A DNA stretch of 64,000 bases. Source: Hibiscus mutabilis (taxonomy: Eukaryota; Streptophyta; Magnoliopsida; Malvales; Malvaceae). The notes under the pieces were generated by a model, which saw only the letters and a list, made by a program, of their open reading frames with translations, made no database searches and was not told the origin of the DNA. Location: positions 27,454,750 through 27,518,749 of the forward strand of contig CM033719.1 in assembly GCA_019671005.1 (NCBI GenBank). Direction: 5' to 3'. The position numbers and the translations under genes were made by a program. Of the stretch, positions 33,001 to 45,278 are shown in pieces (position 1 is the stretch's first letter; each line of letters begins with the position of its first letter).

Positions 33001-35897
33001 TCACATGCTCGCCACGGCTGAAGGAAGTAGCTCCTCACCCTGCTGCTCCTCCACACTTGTCTGCAACAACACATTCTTTTCAGTATACTAACGCATTAAT
33101 ACTGACCTAAAATGCAAACTCGACCAATTCATACACACCTTCAACTCATTCGGTTTTTGCTGCGAAAGGTAACGGTCGAATGCACCTTTACCGTAAAGAA
33201 TCTTTGCTCCACTTCCAATGGCCTCCTCGTCAACTACCACTGCATCTATTATATCATCACCGCTTCCAACATCCGGTATCTGCATGCACAGGTTTAAGAA
33301 AATCAATTAAGTCGAAGCTCCATGGTATCTAAAAGCATTTGGTTTGGTCCCAAACAATGAAGTAATTGAAGAGTCACCCCCATGGTACAGAGACACAATC
33401 TAGGTGACCCCTTTCTAAATTCACTCTAGGCATTAGAGACTTCCTAGTGTATTTCGCTAGGTCTCTAAAAGCATGCCTTTTTTTTAGCAACAAAAGCATG
33501 CCTATGAAAGTAAGGGTGGGTATGATGTAGTTCAATTTGGTTTCAAGGAAAAATTAACCCAAACAAAAACATGTTGGTTTCTAGATATTTGTATCCAAAC
33601 CAATCCAAATTACAATAAAAACAGAAATCGATCCAGATGAGACAATTTAGTTTGATTTGGATTGGCCTTAAACAATGTAGATTAATTATGTAACCCTCAG
33701 AGGAATCCTGAAGAATGCTTATATATTTTTCTATAAGTCTGAAACTTTATGTACTGCCTCCTTTCCAATAGGACTTTTATCGGGCAAACTTTTTTATGTT
33801 TTGACCTCTTGCTATTTTACATTTATGAATGATAAAGATTGAAAACTTTAAACCAAGTAGATTTTAGATATATGTTTTTTAAAAAATTCTAATCGATTAA
33901 ATTTTTGAGCAAAAATGTCAACAATGACAATTTAATCATTTCACTAGAACAGTAACTAAAAATCATAAAATAATAAATATATTATAATTCTATCATTTAT
34001 CATTAATATTATGAAATATTTTATCTTTCAAACCAAACCAAATCTATTCAAAAACCAATCAGTTAGGTAGCTTCCAAGTACGTTGAAATAATGCTCAGCC
34101 CCACATGAAAGTATCAAGAGCAGAACTCGTGTATTCTACTGGGTTGGCTAACAAGGCAAAGAAGTTCAGCATAGGTAGGGGTGGGCAAAATTTTTTGACT
34201 CGATCGAATGCCCACCCCTAAGCATAGGATAGAGGTGCTAGACCGGAGAAAGAAAGAGGTCATTAAACAAAATACGGTCCCACTAGAGTGGGGCCATAGA
34301 AGGCCGAACTGGAATGGTCCTTCCATTCAAAGGACTTGTAACAGTAGTGCCGAAGTCCATATAAGGCTAAAACATGACAAAGATGATAGTTCTATATATC
34401 CAACAAACATTTCTCATGATGGTATGTTCTGTAGTGAGAGAACTTCTGCACTCTATAGTCTTAATAGCTGGTGGCAAAAAGCTGAATAGTACCACATAGC
34501 ATACCTCGTTCATGGAAACCATCAAGATATTCTCCAAGATAGATCTTAAGCCTCGGGCTTCTGTATTTTTATTTATTGCCTTCCTGGCAATTGATTTCAA
34601 AGCATTTTCTGTAACATGCAGTTTCACCTGAGGTAACGAAGAACAAAGTGAAATCAATTGCTGTGTAAAATTGCATGCAAATTAAATATAGGAATTGGCA
34701 TTTCAAAAATAATGGATGTGAAGAACTTACTCCATTAATTTGGAACATCTTTTTGTATTGCTTGTCCAGGGCATTTTTTGGCTCTGTTAGGACCTAAATG
34801 AGAATTGGTGCCAGTAAGCATCACATTAGCTGATTAAATAACCGCATCACTATTCACTAGCACAAGGCATATTTAAAAAAAACAATAGTAGCACCTTCAA
34901 AGAAAAATCGCACAGACCATAAATCTTCAGTTCCATTTTTTTTTCAATACCATGTCCACAGAAAAAGGTAAGACTTCTTATTCATGAAACCTAATAAAAA
35001 ATTTAAAACTACGACTGCAATGGTGTGATCGACCAATTCCTTCAATTCTTTGTCATCCCGTAATAACCTAGTAAGAATATACTTAGCAGACCAAAGAGAA
35101 AAAAAAAAACAACAAAGTAAAACATTCACCTGAACAAGTTGTTCTTCAGTTAGAGCCAACAAACTGACAAGAACAGGGAATCGTCCAACAAATTCTGGTA
35201 TCAAACCATATGCAATGAGATCACTACTTTCAACCTGTCAAAACAGAATTGGATCATATAGGATGAGAATCTAAAATGTTGCGTCTAAGCTATGTATGAA
35301 TAAGTATCACCTCGAATGCTAAAGAGCACTTACTGTCTCCATTAAAGATGAAGTCACGGCAGCATTTGTAACACCACCAGCTCTCATGTTTGCACGCACT
35401 GGGGCTCCAAAACCAATGGAAGAATCTTGGCGTCTGAGATGCATTCAAGAAACTTTCATCAATGTTAGGTAAAATCTATCTGTTTGTTAAAAGTTTTGGT
35501 CCCTAAATTGTATTTTTTTTACATGGAATTAACCTTTCTGAAATTGTTTTCTCTATGTCGATAAAGGCACTCGCGCATATAAAGAATATATCCTTTGTGT
35601 CAATCTATTAAAAGAGTAAAAAAGTATCCAATCAAAACAATAACAACGTGATCACAAAAGGAGGAAATGAGCACGAAATTGCATGACCCATCAAAACCAG
35701 ACAAGACTTTGCCATGATAAAGTCATGATCAATTCTTGGAAAAGGAAAAGCAGTATGGATATCTTATACATGTGGTCTGCATATTACATAACATAAATAA
35801 GTCCATCTGGTGCTTGTACAACTCAGAGTGTGTAGTATACCTGAATATTTTCACCTCTAGGATGCTTTCTAGATCCTTTTTCAAGAACATTAACAAT
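33001..35897 (-). pseudogene. CLPX: CLPX locus, intact C-terminal half (exons 7-14)
   Basis: Eight exons join without a stop through ordinary GT-AG introns. Peptides in order: IVNVLEKGSRKHPRGENIQ, IDTKDIFFICASAFIDIEK, the RQDSSIGFGAPVRANM block, [35 protein letters not shown], the sensor-2 helix (TEARGLRSILENILM), and a C-terminal domain ending in TGA at 33001-33003. Some family positions are altered (FICGGAF is FICASAF; TGARGLR is TEARGLR), but no frame lesion is seen. Either this half has escaped disruption by chance or the locus died recently. Confidence 0.8.
34176..34220. mobile_element. 45-bp hAT-type mini-element in CLPX intron 12
   Basis: Perfect 12-bp terminal inverted repeats TAGGGGTGGGCA and TGCCCACCCCTA enclose only 21 bp. 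A perfect 8-bp direct repeat AGCATAGG lies on each side (34168-34175 and 34221-34228), the duplication size of hAT transposons, whose ends often read YAGGG. It looks like an extreme deletion derivative mobilised in trans. Confidence 0.8.
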
Positions 35898-36107
35898 CTG
35901 GACCAACAAACAGAGCTCTTTGAAACACTACGGTGAATCACTTATCAAAGAAACAATCTGATTAAATACTAACTGCAATTGATGATTAGTAGGCTTATGA
36001 ATTCATAAAAATTTGCAAGTTCATCTTATATGGAGCTGATCTACAACCCAAGGAAGCAATCATAAAATCCGGTGCCACAGCTTCGAATTGTCATTTACAA
36101 TATAATT

Positions 36108-39100
36108 TGTAACACCCTTAACGTATACTCGTAAGCCGAATATACACTAGAGATGTTACGGAGTCATTGAAAGAAATCGTGACTTGTAATTTTTTTTACC
36201 AAACCATATCTTATAGTTTAACATTTTCTCGGTTTTGAATTAAAAGCTACATCAGTCTATAGCAGCTAGTTTCGACCCTGAATTGATTTATAAAATTCAT
36301 AATTGAGTTGTTGAAATAAAAATATGATTCAGGGAGAAAACTATGTACCCTGCCTAGACCCTTTCTTGATTTTTTTAAAATTTCTACGCGATTAGAGTTA
36401 AACTACACTTAACTATATTGTAAATCATAATCATTTGTAGTAAAACTATATTCTAAGTCCATATTAACGTATATTCGTAAACATATTATAACTTAAGTTA
36501 TAAAACAGTTTGCATCTTAAAAAACCCACATACATACATGTACATGCCCACTAGACATCAACCATAATTTAAGATGTACATACCGTGACTACTAATGTAA
36601 CTTGGATTTCTCGATTTAACAGCTCCTCTTGCTACTCTACTTGGAAGAACCTATGTGTGATATAATACACGCTAAGTATGAACTTAGTGAGACAATAATC
36701 TCATTTAATAAACATAAAGTAAAGTAATACTTATGATATGATTTCATATCAAGTTCTCCACCTAAGATATAATAGTACTATTTTTCCATGGTCACTAGAT
36801 ATTAATGTGCATGTTATAAGTTCCTAATTTGCTCATGGTTCTAATGTTCTATCATCATCAAGTAAGTCATATATAAATGATATGTTTCATATACATAGCA
36901 TAATTCACATACATGGTATAATTCACATAAACAATATGGTTCACATGCTTGACATGATTCATATGTAAAACACGGTTCATATACGTATCATGATTTATAT
37001 TCATGGCATGATCCATTTATGTAACATGATTCTTATTCATGGCATATTTCTTTTGTATAACATGATTTTCATACATGGCATGATTCATATGTATATTTTC
37101 ATTCATATACATGACTTAATTCATATACAAAACATTGTATGTGTACATGGCATAATTCATATACACAATATAAGTTGAATACATGGCATGGTTCATATGC
37201 ATAGCATATTTCTTATATATGTGGTATACTTCGTATACATGGTATAATTCATGTACTTGGCATGATTCATATACTTAACATATTTCATATACATAGCATG
37301 GTTCATATTCATGACATGTTTCATATATGTAACATGATTCTTTTACATGACATAATTATTTTATCATTGCCCAAAGTACTCTATATGAGATCGAGGTACG
37401 CGATTCATCTTAAAATGACACCGTAGTGTCCAACGTAAACATAAAGATGAGTACGTACTCGGGGACGCTCTTTGCTCCCCATAAACATAAAGCACCTCGT
37501 CAGTGCACTCGGGCACAGTAGGCTTAGATCCCCAGGGTGCGGCACCTCGGTAGTGCACTTAGGCACAGTGGGCTTAGATCCCCAGGGTACATGTAACACA
37601 ATCATTTTGTCACAATAACTGTTTGATAACATAAACATAGGGGTGCAACTGCTAAAGGCTCTATGACATGCCAACTATACCATGGACTCTCATACTCAAC
37701 ACTTGGGCATTTCTTTTATCATCAATCAATTATCATATTTAATCATATAAATAAACATTTCATTTTTCATGGTTCATCGTAAATTTTCATGGCAAACATG
37801 GATCATCATCATTTCTTAGAAAAATAATTTATATTTCATATTCCATTTAATCTACTTTTTATTACATGTAGTGGCTCAGCACACACACATATATATGGCA
37901 ATACTATTTTTAGGTGTATCTTGTACCATCTTAACTTGTTTCATTTATATCATATCATTTTCTATATCTCATGTATGCATAATGCATCATTATATATGCA
38001 AACAATCACTTGTACCTGGTATTCCATCAATCTTACCATGTCGAGCAAAGTATTATAAAGAAATATAATGTCATTTTCAACGTAATGAAATCATATAAAA
38101 ATGCAATATCATTTTAATTTAAGGTCGACTACTGGCAAGTCTTCCTAATTGCATATTATTTTTTAAAAAAAACTTGTAAATGCACTCACCTGTGCCATGA
38201 ATAGTATGACTCACTAAGCTTACTCGAGGTTCTTATCTTTCTTTTTATCACTGTTTCTCTTTCGATCTCCTTTAGAACTGTATAAGACCAATAGAATATA
38301 TATATATTACCATTCTTGCATTCGACTTAAATCTAATATTGCTAACATAACTATTCGAATATATAATTTTTCTGAAAATTTCCCTAATATTTTACATCAT
38401 TGCCGAAATGATCCCTAGGTCTTTAGTGACCATTTTTTAACATTAAACAATTGTTCAAACCCATGTTTGAATAATTTCTATAATTAATTATTTATTTTGG
38501 ACTATTTCCTTTTTAGTCCCCAAACTTATAAAAGTGACATTTTGGTCACTAAATTACCTTTGTACATTAAATTAATGTACAATTTAAACCTTTCACTTAA
38601 TTCTAACATCCTTATACATTTTCCTTTAACTTCCAAACTTTATTCAATTTAGTCCCTAATAAATCTTTCCTTTCGAATTTGGTCCCTTATGTTTCCTTTC
38701 TTGACATTTTAATCTTTCAACTTTCATAGCATGCTTAAATCTTCAATTCTATCACTTTTCTATAATTTCAAGACCAATCCCTAACTTTTAGTAAATTACC
38801 GAATTGGTCCTTGAATTTCCAAAAAATTTCATTTTGGTCCCTAATCACCAATTCAAGCTATTTTCACCATAATTCCATGATCCCCATGCTAAAATAAAAT
38901 TCATAATAATTTCCCCTAAATTTTCCAAATAACCCTTAATTTACAACTTGGGAAAATTATTCAACATATAATCAAAATAAGTCTCCTAACATCATAATTC
39001 AATCAATTACATCCTCAAATTAACTTTCTAACCAAAATCCCCAAATTTTAGGGTTAGGGTTTATGTCTTCCAACATGAAATTTATCCAAAATCAACCTTA

Positions 39101-40483
39101 ATTCCATATCAAAATCATCATTTCTACTATCTACCATTCTAATTTCATCATAAACTTCAACTTCCATCATCAATCTTCATTCAAGACAAAACTTATATTA
39201 AACTTTTCCATGCAAAAATACTATCAAAATGAAGAGAATCAAGTGTAGAATAATTTACCTAGATTAATTTTGCTTGAAACTTGTCTTGATTTTTCAATTT
39301 TGAGCTTGAAAATTAAAAACCCTATTCTCCTTTCTCTTTTATGGAATTCGAACAACCCTCTTAGAAGATGAGATAATTTTTTTCTCATCCTTTGACACTT
39401 TAATCCATGTATAAATGTTAAATGAATTTAAAATTCATTTAACTAGTGAAAATTACTAAAATGTCATTTTACTATAATGGCCAAGATTCAATCTCATCAA
39501 AATCAATAGCCATGATTTAATCCATGTTTTATTCATCTTCCAAAATTGCCCTCAAAGTTTCAAAATATTTTAAAAATACCATCCATGGCAAATGACTAAT
39601 TTGCCCTTCAACTAGGCTTTATTTACAACAAGTCTTGAAAATTGTCATTCCATAAAAATTGAACCAAATTAGTTCATTTCTAACCAGCCTCCTTCCCAAA
39701 ATATCATAAATCTTAATTTATGATATTTATTCGATTCAATTATTCGTATTTCATTCAATACGATTTCCAAATTTTCTTTCTTTAAGTTTATAACCACTCC
39801 ATCATATTCTAACTAAATCTAGATAGAATTCTCACCAATATTAATAATATATTCATAAAATAATATTTTATAAATTTCCCATAATCTTTGGAACTGTCTT
39901 TAAAATTTTAATTCGATCCGATATACCGATATCTATAAAATACTTCTACTGCGATTTTACCTTTTCCAAACTATTGGATTTATTCCAAAAATTCTATATT
40001 TCCATATTCAGGAAATAAACTATATTATCCCATAAAAATTTCATTTTCCAAAGGCTTAGACTGAATTTTCCTAACTCAGTCTACTATTCCGATAATTGTC
40101 AAAAATCTTCATAGAATAAAATTTCTCTTAAAATTCCTTTATCGATAATCCATACAAATTTTCTCTAATCTTACTGAGTCCAAAATATCGATCAGAAATA
40201 CTTTTATGGGACCTTCCCGAAGGTCACACATCCTAATATTTCCCTAGCCTGAGTACGCTTAACAATTTTATTCGATTCAAATTCGAATTTATATAAGCCT
40301 CATATGAAAAACCTGATAACACATAAATAACACTTTTGGGGGTGAACTATCCATTTACGGGGTTAAATTACATAACTTTTAAAAATTACACTTTGGTCCC
40401 TAAACTTTTCTAAAGTTTACACTTTAGCCCCTAAACTTTTAAAAGTTACATTTTAGCCACTAAGCAAAAATTGGGATATTACA
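36108..40483. mobile_element. 4.4-kb solo LTR in CLPX intron 6
   Basis: Begins TGTAACACCC and ends GATATTACA, with a perfect duplication TAATT (36103-36107 and 40484-40488). No primer site, coding domain or second LTR copy is inside, so it is a solo LTR left by recombination between the two LTRs of a gypsy element. The TGTAACACCC start and phrases like TAGTCCCTAAACTT are common in large cotton gypsy LTRs (memory). Its right end lies 34 bp from the donor of exon 6. Confidence 0.82.
36850..37345. repeat. Minisatellite of about 18-20 bp in the solo LTR
   Basis: Some two dozen imperfect units built on CATGGCATGATTCATATA / CATAACATGATTC. Such arrays are frequent in long gypsy LTRs. There is no coding content, although short frames (Ile/His-rich) run through it. 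Confidence 0.8.
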
Positions 40484-40608
40484 TAATTTGTCCACAGTTA
40501 GTGAACCATGCACTTACATTTCCTTCTAGCATCTTTAGCAATGCCTGCTGAACACACTCCCCAGACACATCCCTGCTAATATTAAGGCTTTCAGCTTGCA
40601 TTGCAAGA

Positions 40609-42108
40609 TGTTGCGTGTTTTGAGTGCAACGCAAATGGTGTAAGTATACACGTCACAAGTAATAGTATAGTAAAGATATCGTCTCCATAGGGATTGGTTT
40701 GGACCACTTTGCTTAAGCTACTGCGTTGTAAGAGGTAGATTGAATGGTGATGAATAATAAGTAAACTAAACCAAGTAAACAGAAATAAAGGATAAAGTAA
40801 TCGAATAAGAGAAAGTAGGTTAGGTTATCGTGAGTCGTGGAGTAATAGTTGACTGGACTGTCGTGGTAATTGAGTGCTAGAGTAGCTCAATCGTTTCGTC
40901 AATTGGATCCAGTCGGATTGCTTGGGCAATTGGGAATGGAGCGATTGCATGAGCAATTGGGCGACAACCTTTAAAGTTCGGTGAAGCGTTCTTCAATGGT
41001 TTCTCGTTATCCCTAACTCAAAACACTGTTAATTGTGCATGCCTTGATAATACATCCTTGCGTGAACCAAAAGTGAACAACAGCTGATCTTGAGCTCCTT
41101 TTAGCCGTTGAAATTCGCAACTTATCCCTAAGTCGAATTCGTCTTCACCATCGATTGATTGAATAAAAACCATGCTCATTCGTTTCTTGAATCTAACTCT
41201 TCCGATATTAGATAAATGGATGAATTCCCAATATCCTCTCTCCATTAACTCGTAATTAAAATAAGAACCAAGAATGAACCAACTTTGAAATTAAATTGTA
41301 ACTCAAAAACCTAAACAATCTAAACGTTTATCAAAACCACAAACCCAAAATAAACCCAACCAATTTACATCAATTCATGGCTAGGTTCGAAAGATATACA
41401 AAGGAAAAATTCTCAGCCATGGATCGCATAAGAATAAAGAAGAAGAAGATGAAGAATGTGCGATCTGTTCTCTCTCTCTAAGTCAATTCCCCCTCCCCTT
41501 TTAAAGGCTGCAGCTTGGTCTCTTTTTTATAGGGGATAATTAGGTCAGACTTGTTGATGAGGAGGAGTTTTATTTGGAAATAAATTGAATAAAAAAAAAT
41601 AATAAATCTCTTTTATCTCTTTCCTTAAAAACTCCTCACAAATCTGACTTTAAATCTTCATTAAATGTTGCGTGAAAATCTAAATCTTTGGTGTCATTTT
41701 CCATCTTTATCTCCAAGACTCCTCACAAATTGGAGTCTTTATCTCCATTAAATTCTGCTTGTAAATCCGGATTTTGGGGAGTTATCCCTTGCTTTTCGAA
41801 CTTATCCAAAAACAGGGCAGACTTATCCTGAATTGCCACGGCAATTGGTTCGGCATGTCCTTCAGAATTAGCCTCAATTGCCACGGGAAGTAGCACTTGC
41901 CAAGGCAATCCTAACCTGCACAAATTAAACACCAAAACAACGACTTTTCCACGAAAAATAACCAAAAACATCTAAATGAAATGCCAAGCTCAGTAATGAA
42001 GGAAACTAGAAAATTACGCATGAATGCCTAACAATGCAACTAAAATGTGCCTAAGTCTAATAATATGAGCAAAAAGGGGAAGAAAATAGTACTTTTGAAC
42101 ACTCATCA
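40609..42108 (-). mobile_element. 1.5-kb Athila-type solo LTR next to CLPX exon 6
   Basis: Bounded by TG (40609) and CA (42108). It shares the layout of the LTR at 20299-21870: AAGTATACACG, CAAGTAATA and a GATCGTCTCC/GATCCCACAGAGATTG-type stretch near one end, and AAAATAGTACTTTTG at the other, in the same orientation. There is no interior and no second copy, so probably a solo LTR. The flanks CAAGA and TAAAA do not form a clean duplication. Only 14 bases separate it from the acceptor of exon 6. Confidence 0.7.
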
Positions 42109-42620
42109 TAAAACATGAATAAAGAGCAATCGAAGGCAAATGAATTTTGCAAATAAGATGGAACAACCATTTTAGTAATCTTATCAACTTCATCTATGTA
42201 AACAATGCCCTGTTGTGCAGCTGCAACATTATAGTCAGCAACCTTGAAAAGAAAAAGTGCATAAATTCATAACAGAGTAATTAATCAACAGGAGGAATAA
42301 GAGTACAATCTCAACAAATTTCTCATGAAATAAAAAAAGTGAAACTTAGATTATTCTGGCATCAATGCACCTGGGTTTACTATAAAATTTCCACTTTTAC
42401 TAAGGCTACTTTAAAGTTGATCATACGAAGACCTATCTAATGCAAAGTTAAAGCTATCTTTGGTAAAGATACAGAACGCATGCCATTAAAATGTATGTGA
42501 AATGAACAAATATTTGCACTTCAAAGCTCTTATTTCATACAGAGTACATAAAGCTCTCAAAATTTACCACAAGGAGCTTGTATAATATATAGATTCAACA
42601 ACTTCACCTACATACCGTGC

Positions 42621-43666
42621 CTGCACATAGCATAAGAAAAACACTCAGTTCCATGCAACATGTATACTAATAACCAAATTTCAAACAAAGTGGTATAATC
42701 AATGCGGAAATATTTTTATAAACAGATAAGTTAAAATAAACACTAGCTTAAAGGAAGGCCTTTATGGCAGGTATGAGTAAAACAATGAAGTAGCTAGAAC
42801 TGGATGAAGCTATGCAAAGGAGGGATTTGGCTCCCCAGTTCATACAACAGGATAGCTAACTAGTTTGGAGGTTTCCTTGACCAAATCGGTAACCAAAATG
42901 AGCCAAGGAACAAGCAGGGCAAGGTGAAATAAGTGGATATAGTTCTCATTCCACGTACCTAAGCACTCCCTCAAATCTTGGATGGCTATATTAAACCATC
43001 TGCTCACCAAGGATAGGCTTATCTCAAAAGGGAATGGACATATCATGTTATACAGAAAAAAATGCAAGGAATCATCTGTCCTTTGAATGTCAATTTACCA
43101 ACAAAGTCTGGAAAGAGGTTATTCAACTTTGTTAGCTACAAAAAGTAATGGGGACTGGCAAACAGAATTTAAGTGGGCAGCTAGCAGATTGAAGGAAGAG
43201 ACTTTAATTTCCAATATCATGCATTTGGCTTGGAAAGCATGTATCTAAATAAAATGGAAGGAATAGGAGGCAAGTTAAGCTGAGGGAAAGCACTGAAGGG
43301 GATACAATGGGAAGCATTAAGGAGATAGTGAGTACAAGACATGCTAGTGCAAGAACAAAGGTAACTGATTCAATCAACAAAAGGTTGTGCAAAACGTGGG
43401 AGCTAGATCATTTAGTTCCAGTTAATAGAATGTAAATAGATTATTGATTGATTTGTAACAACAACTACTACAAATAATCTGATTGTAGGTAGACCGAAAA
43501 TATTACACTAGTAGCAGAATTGTGCTTCTTAGATAATAAAGGAAATTTATCCAAAACTAAAATTATATAGAAACATTAACTCCCTATTAGTTGTATCAAT
43601 AAAATATCCAAAAAGAATGTAAATTTAAACTTATTATGATTGTCTATATAGCTATTGCATGGCAAA
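42621..43666. other. CLPX intron 3, part 1
   Basis: Intronic sequence between exon 4 and the TRIM-like insertion. Parts (42770-43410) are less AT-rich than the surroundings and have several short frames, but none shows a domain I know. Could be an older insertion. Confidence 0.4.
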
Positions 43667-43671
43667 GGGAC

Positions 43672-44032
43672 TGTAAGTTATCCGAGAAGTGTAAAGCTTG
43701 AGTGGGAGTGTAAGTTGACGGGGAATGTTAGAGTTTTTATTTAATGTGTAAGTAGAGTTTATTCCTAATCAGTAATTTAGATTTACTAGAAGTCTTATTT
43801 AAATTAAAGATAAAAGTATAGTTTTAGTTATACTAAAATTCTATATCAGCCTATTTAAAGACTCACCTTATACACATATGATTAAGAAGAATAATAGAAA
43901 ATACAGAGAAACACATTGTTCTCTGTTGAAATTATTATTTTTGTTCTATCGTTAAACTGTAGCTTTTCATATTTTATTGTTCATTGTTCGTCGGCGTTCA
44001 TCTTCTCTGGCCACCATGGCCCCTTTCTCACA
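43672..44032 (+). repeat. 5' LTR of TRIM-like copy 2
   Basis: Pairs with 44925-45278. It starts TGTAAGTTATCCGAGAAG, a sequence absent from copy 1 LTRs, which begin at the TGTGGATTG position. Confidence 0.86.
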
Positions 44033-44264
44033 TGGTTCCATGAGCCAACAACGGTCTTAATGTCGTCACCACTGCTGCCATCTCTAATCTGAAACAGATC
44101 GACGACGATTTAATTTTTCTGATGCACATCGTTTTTCTTTTATGCTGCTGTCATTAGGCCACACTTGTTCCCTGGCTCCTCCCTCGTTAGAATCTTACAT
44201 CTCTGGTGAAAATTCTACTCGTTTAATTTTGCTGTTTTGTTCTCTATTTAATGGGTTTATCTTA

Positions 44265-44500
44265 GCCAATCAAAAAGATAGATGAAAAGGTTATAGTTTA
44301 GCTTTAAAAACTATTTGGTTTTATCTTAGCCATCCATCCTAAAAGATAGAAGTATATGATTCTATCTTAACCAATCAAAAAGATAGATGAAAAGGTTATA
44401 TTTTAGCCTTAAAAACTATTTGGTTCTATCTTAGCCATCAATCCTAAAAGATAGGAGAAGAGGTTCTAGTTTAACCTTAAAAACTAGATAATAATTTTTT
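44265..44500 (+). repeat. Internal tandem repeat of TRIM-like copy 2
   Basis: Four diverged units around TATCTTAGCCATC, AAAAGATAG and TTAAAAACTA, homologous to the repeat at 5620-5800. Confidence 0.72.
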
Positions 44501-44924
44501 AAGGGATCTTACATCAAAGATTCAAGATGGAACTCTAGTCTTTGTAACTACCAGATTGAGGGGAAGTGTAGATTCCTGTGATCACTTCCTACATCGTTCG
44601 CATCAGACCTTTCAGTCAGGAACTGCATGCTAGAGCATCATGTGGAGCAGACCTTTTAGTTAGGAACTACATGCTGGAACATCCTGTGGAGCAGTCTTTG
44701 TATTCCAGATGATGCATCAACCATCTCAAGCGTACCATAAGTTGAATGGCATCAACAATTGCTGCGCAAGAACATCATGGTTCTGTCCTCACTCTTCAAA
44801 TCAAAGACTCCCAAGAACAGGAGCATTTTTCTCTAAGAAAAATACAGAAGAAATATGACTAGGGCATCACATCCAAGATCCAAGCTGGTGCTCTACTACG
44901 TTTGCTCACCAGCTTGAGGGGGAG

Positions 44925-45278
44925 TGTAAGTTATCCGAGAAGTGTAGAGCTTGAGGGGGAGTGTAAGTTGACGAGGAATGTTAGAGTTTTTATTTAATGT
45001 GCGTTTATTCCTAATCAATAGTTTAGATTTACTAGAAGTCTTATTTAAATTAAAGATAAAAGTATAGTTTTAGTTATACTAAAACTCTATATCAGCCTAT
45101 TTAAAAGCTCACCTTATACACATTTGATTAAGAAAAATAAGAGAAAATACAGAGAAACACATTGTTTTCTGTTGAAAATATTATTTTTGTTCTATCGTTA
45201 AACTGTAACTTTTCATATTTTATTGTTCATTGTTCACAGGCGTTCATCTTCTCCGGCCACCATGACCCCTTTCTCACA
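44925..45278 (+). repeat. 3' LTR of TRIM-like copy 2
   Basis: Preceded by AGCTTGAGGGGGAG, the presumed polypurine tract, as in copy 1. It is followed by the GGGAC duplication. Confidence 0.86.

Larger units (their letters stand above)
43672..45278 (+). mobile_element. TRIM-like non-autonomous LTR retrotransposon, copy 2
   Basis: LTRs 43672-44032 (361 bp) and 44925-45278 (354 bp), each TGTAAGTTATCC...TTCTCACA, are flanked by a perfect duplication GGGAC (43667-43671 and 45279-45283). The primer site after the left LTR has decayed to TGGTTCCATGAGCC. LTR sequence and internal tandem repeat match copy 1 at 5083-6519, though the first 40 bp of the LTRs differ between the copies. There is no coding sequence. 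It lies in CLPX intron 3 against the gene's direction. Confidence 0.88.

Noticed and set aside
36990..37178. Open frame of Ile/His/Met-rich repeats as a possible gene
   Set aside because: It is the translation of the minisatellite inside a solo LTR (36850-37345); frames stay open because of the repeat unit.
36850..37345. Regular short repeats as a CRISPR-like array
   Set aside because: Units are adjacent and imperfect, with no unique spacers, in a plant LTR.
42840..43392. Minus-strand frames in CLPX intron 3
   Set aside because: Hydrophobic short frames without domain similarity; intronic sequence between exon 4 and a TRIM-like insertion.
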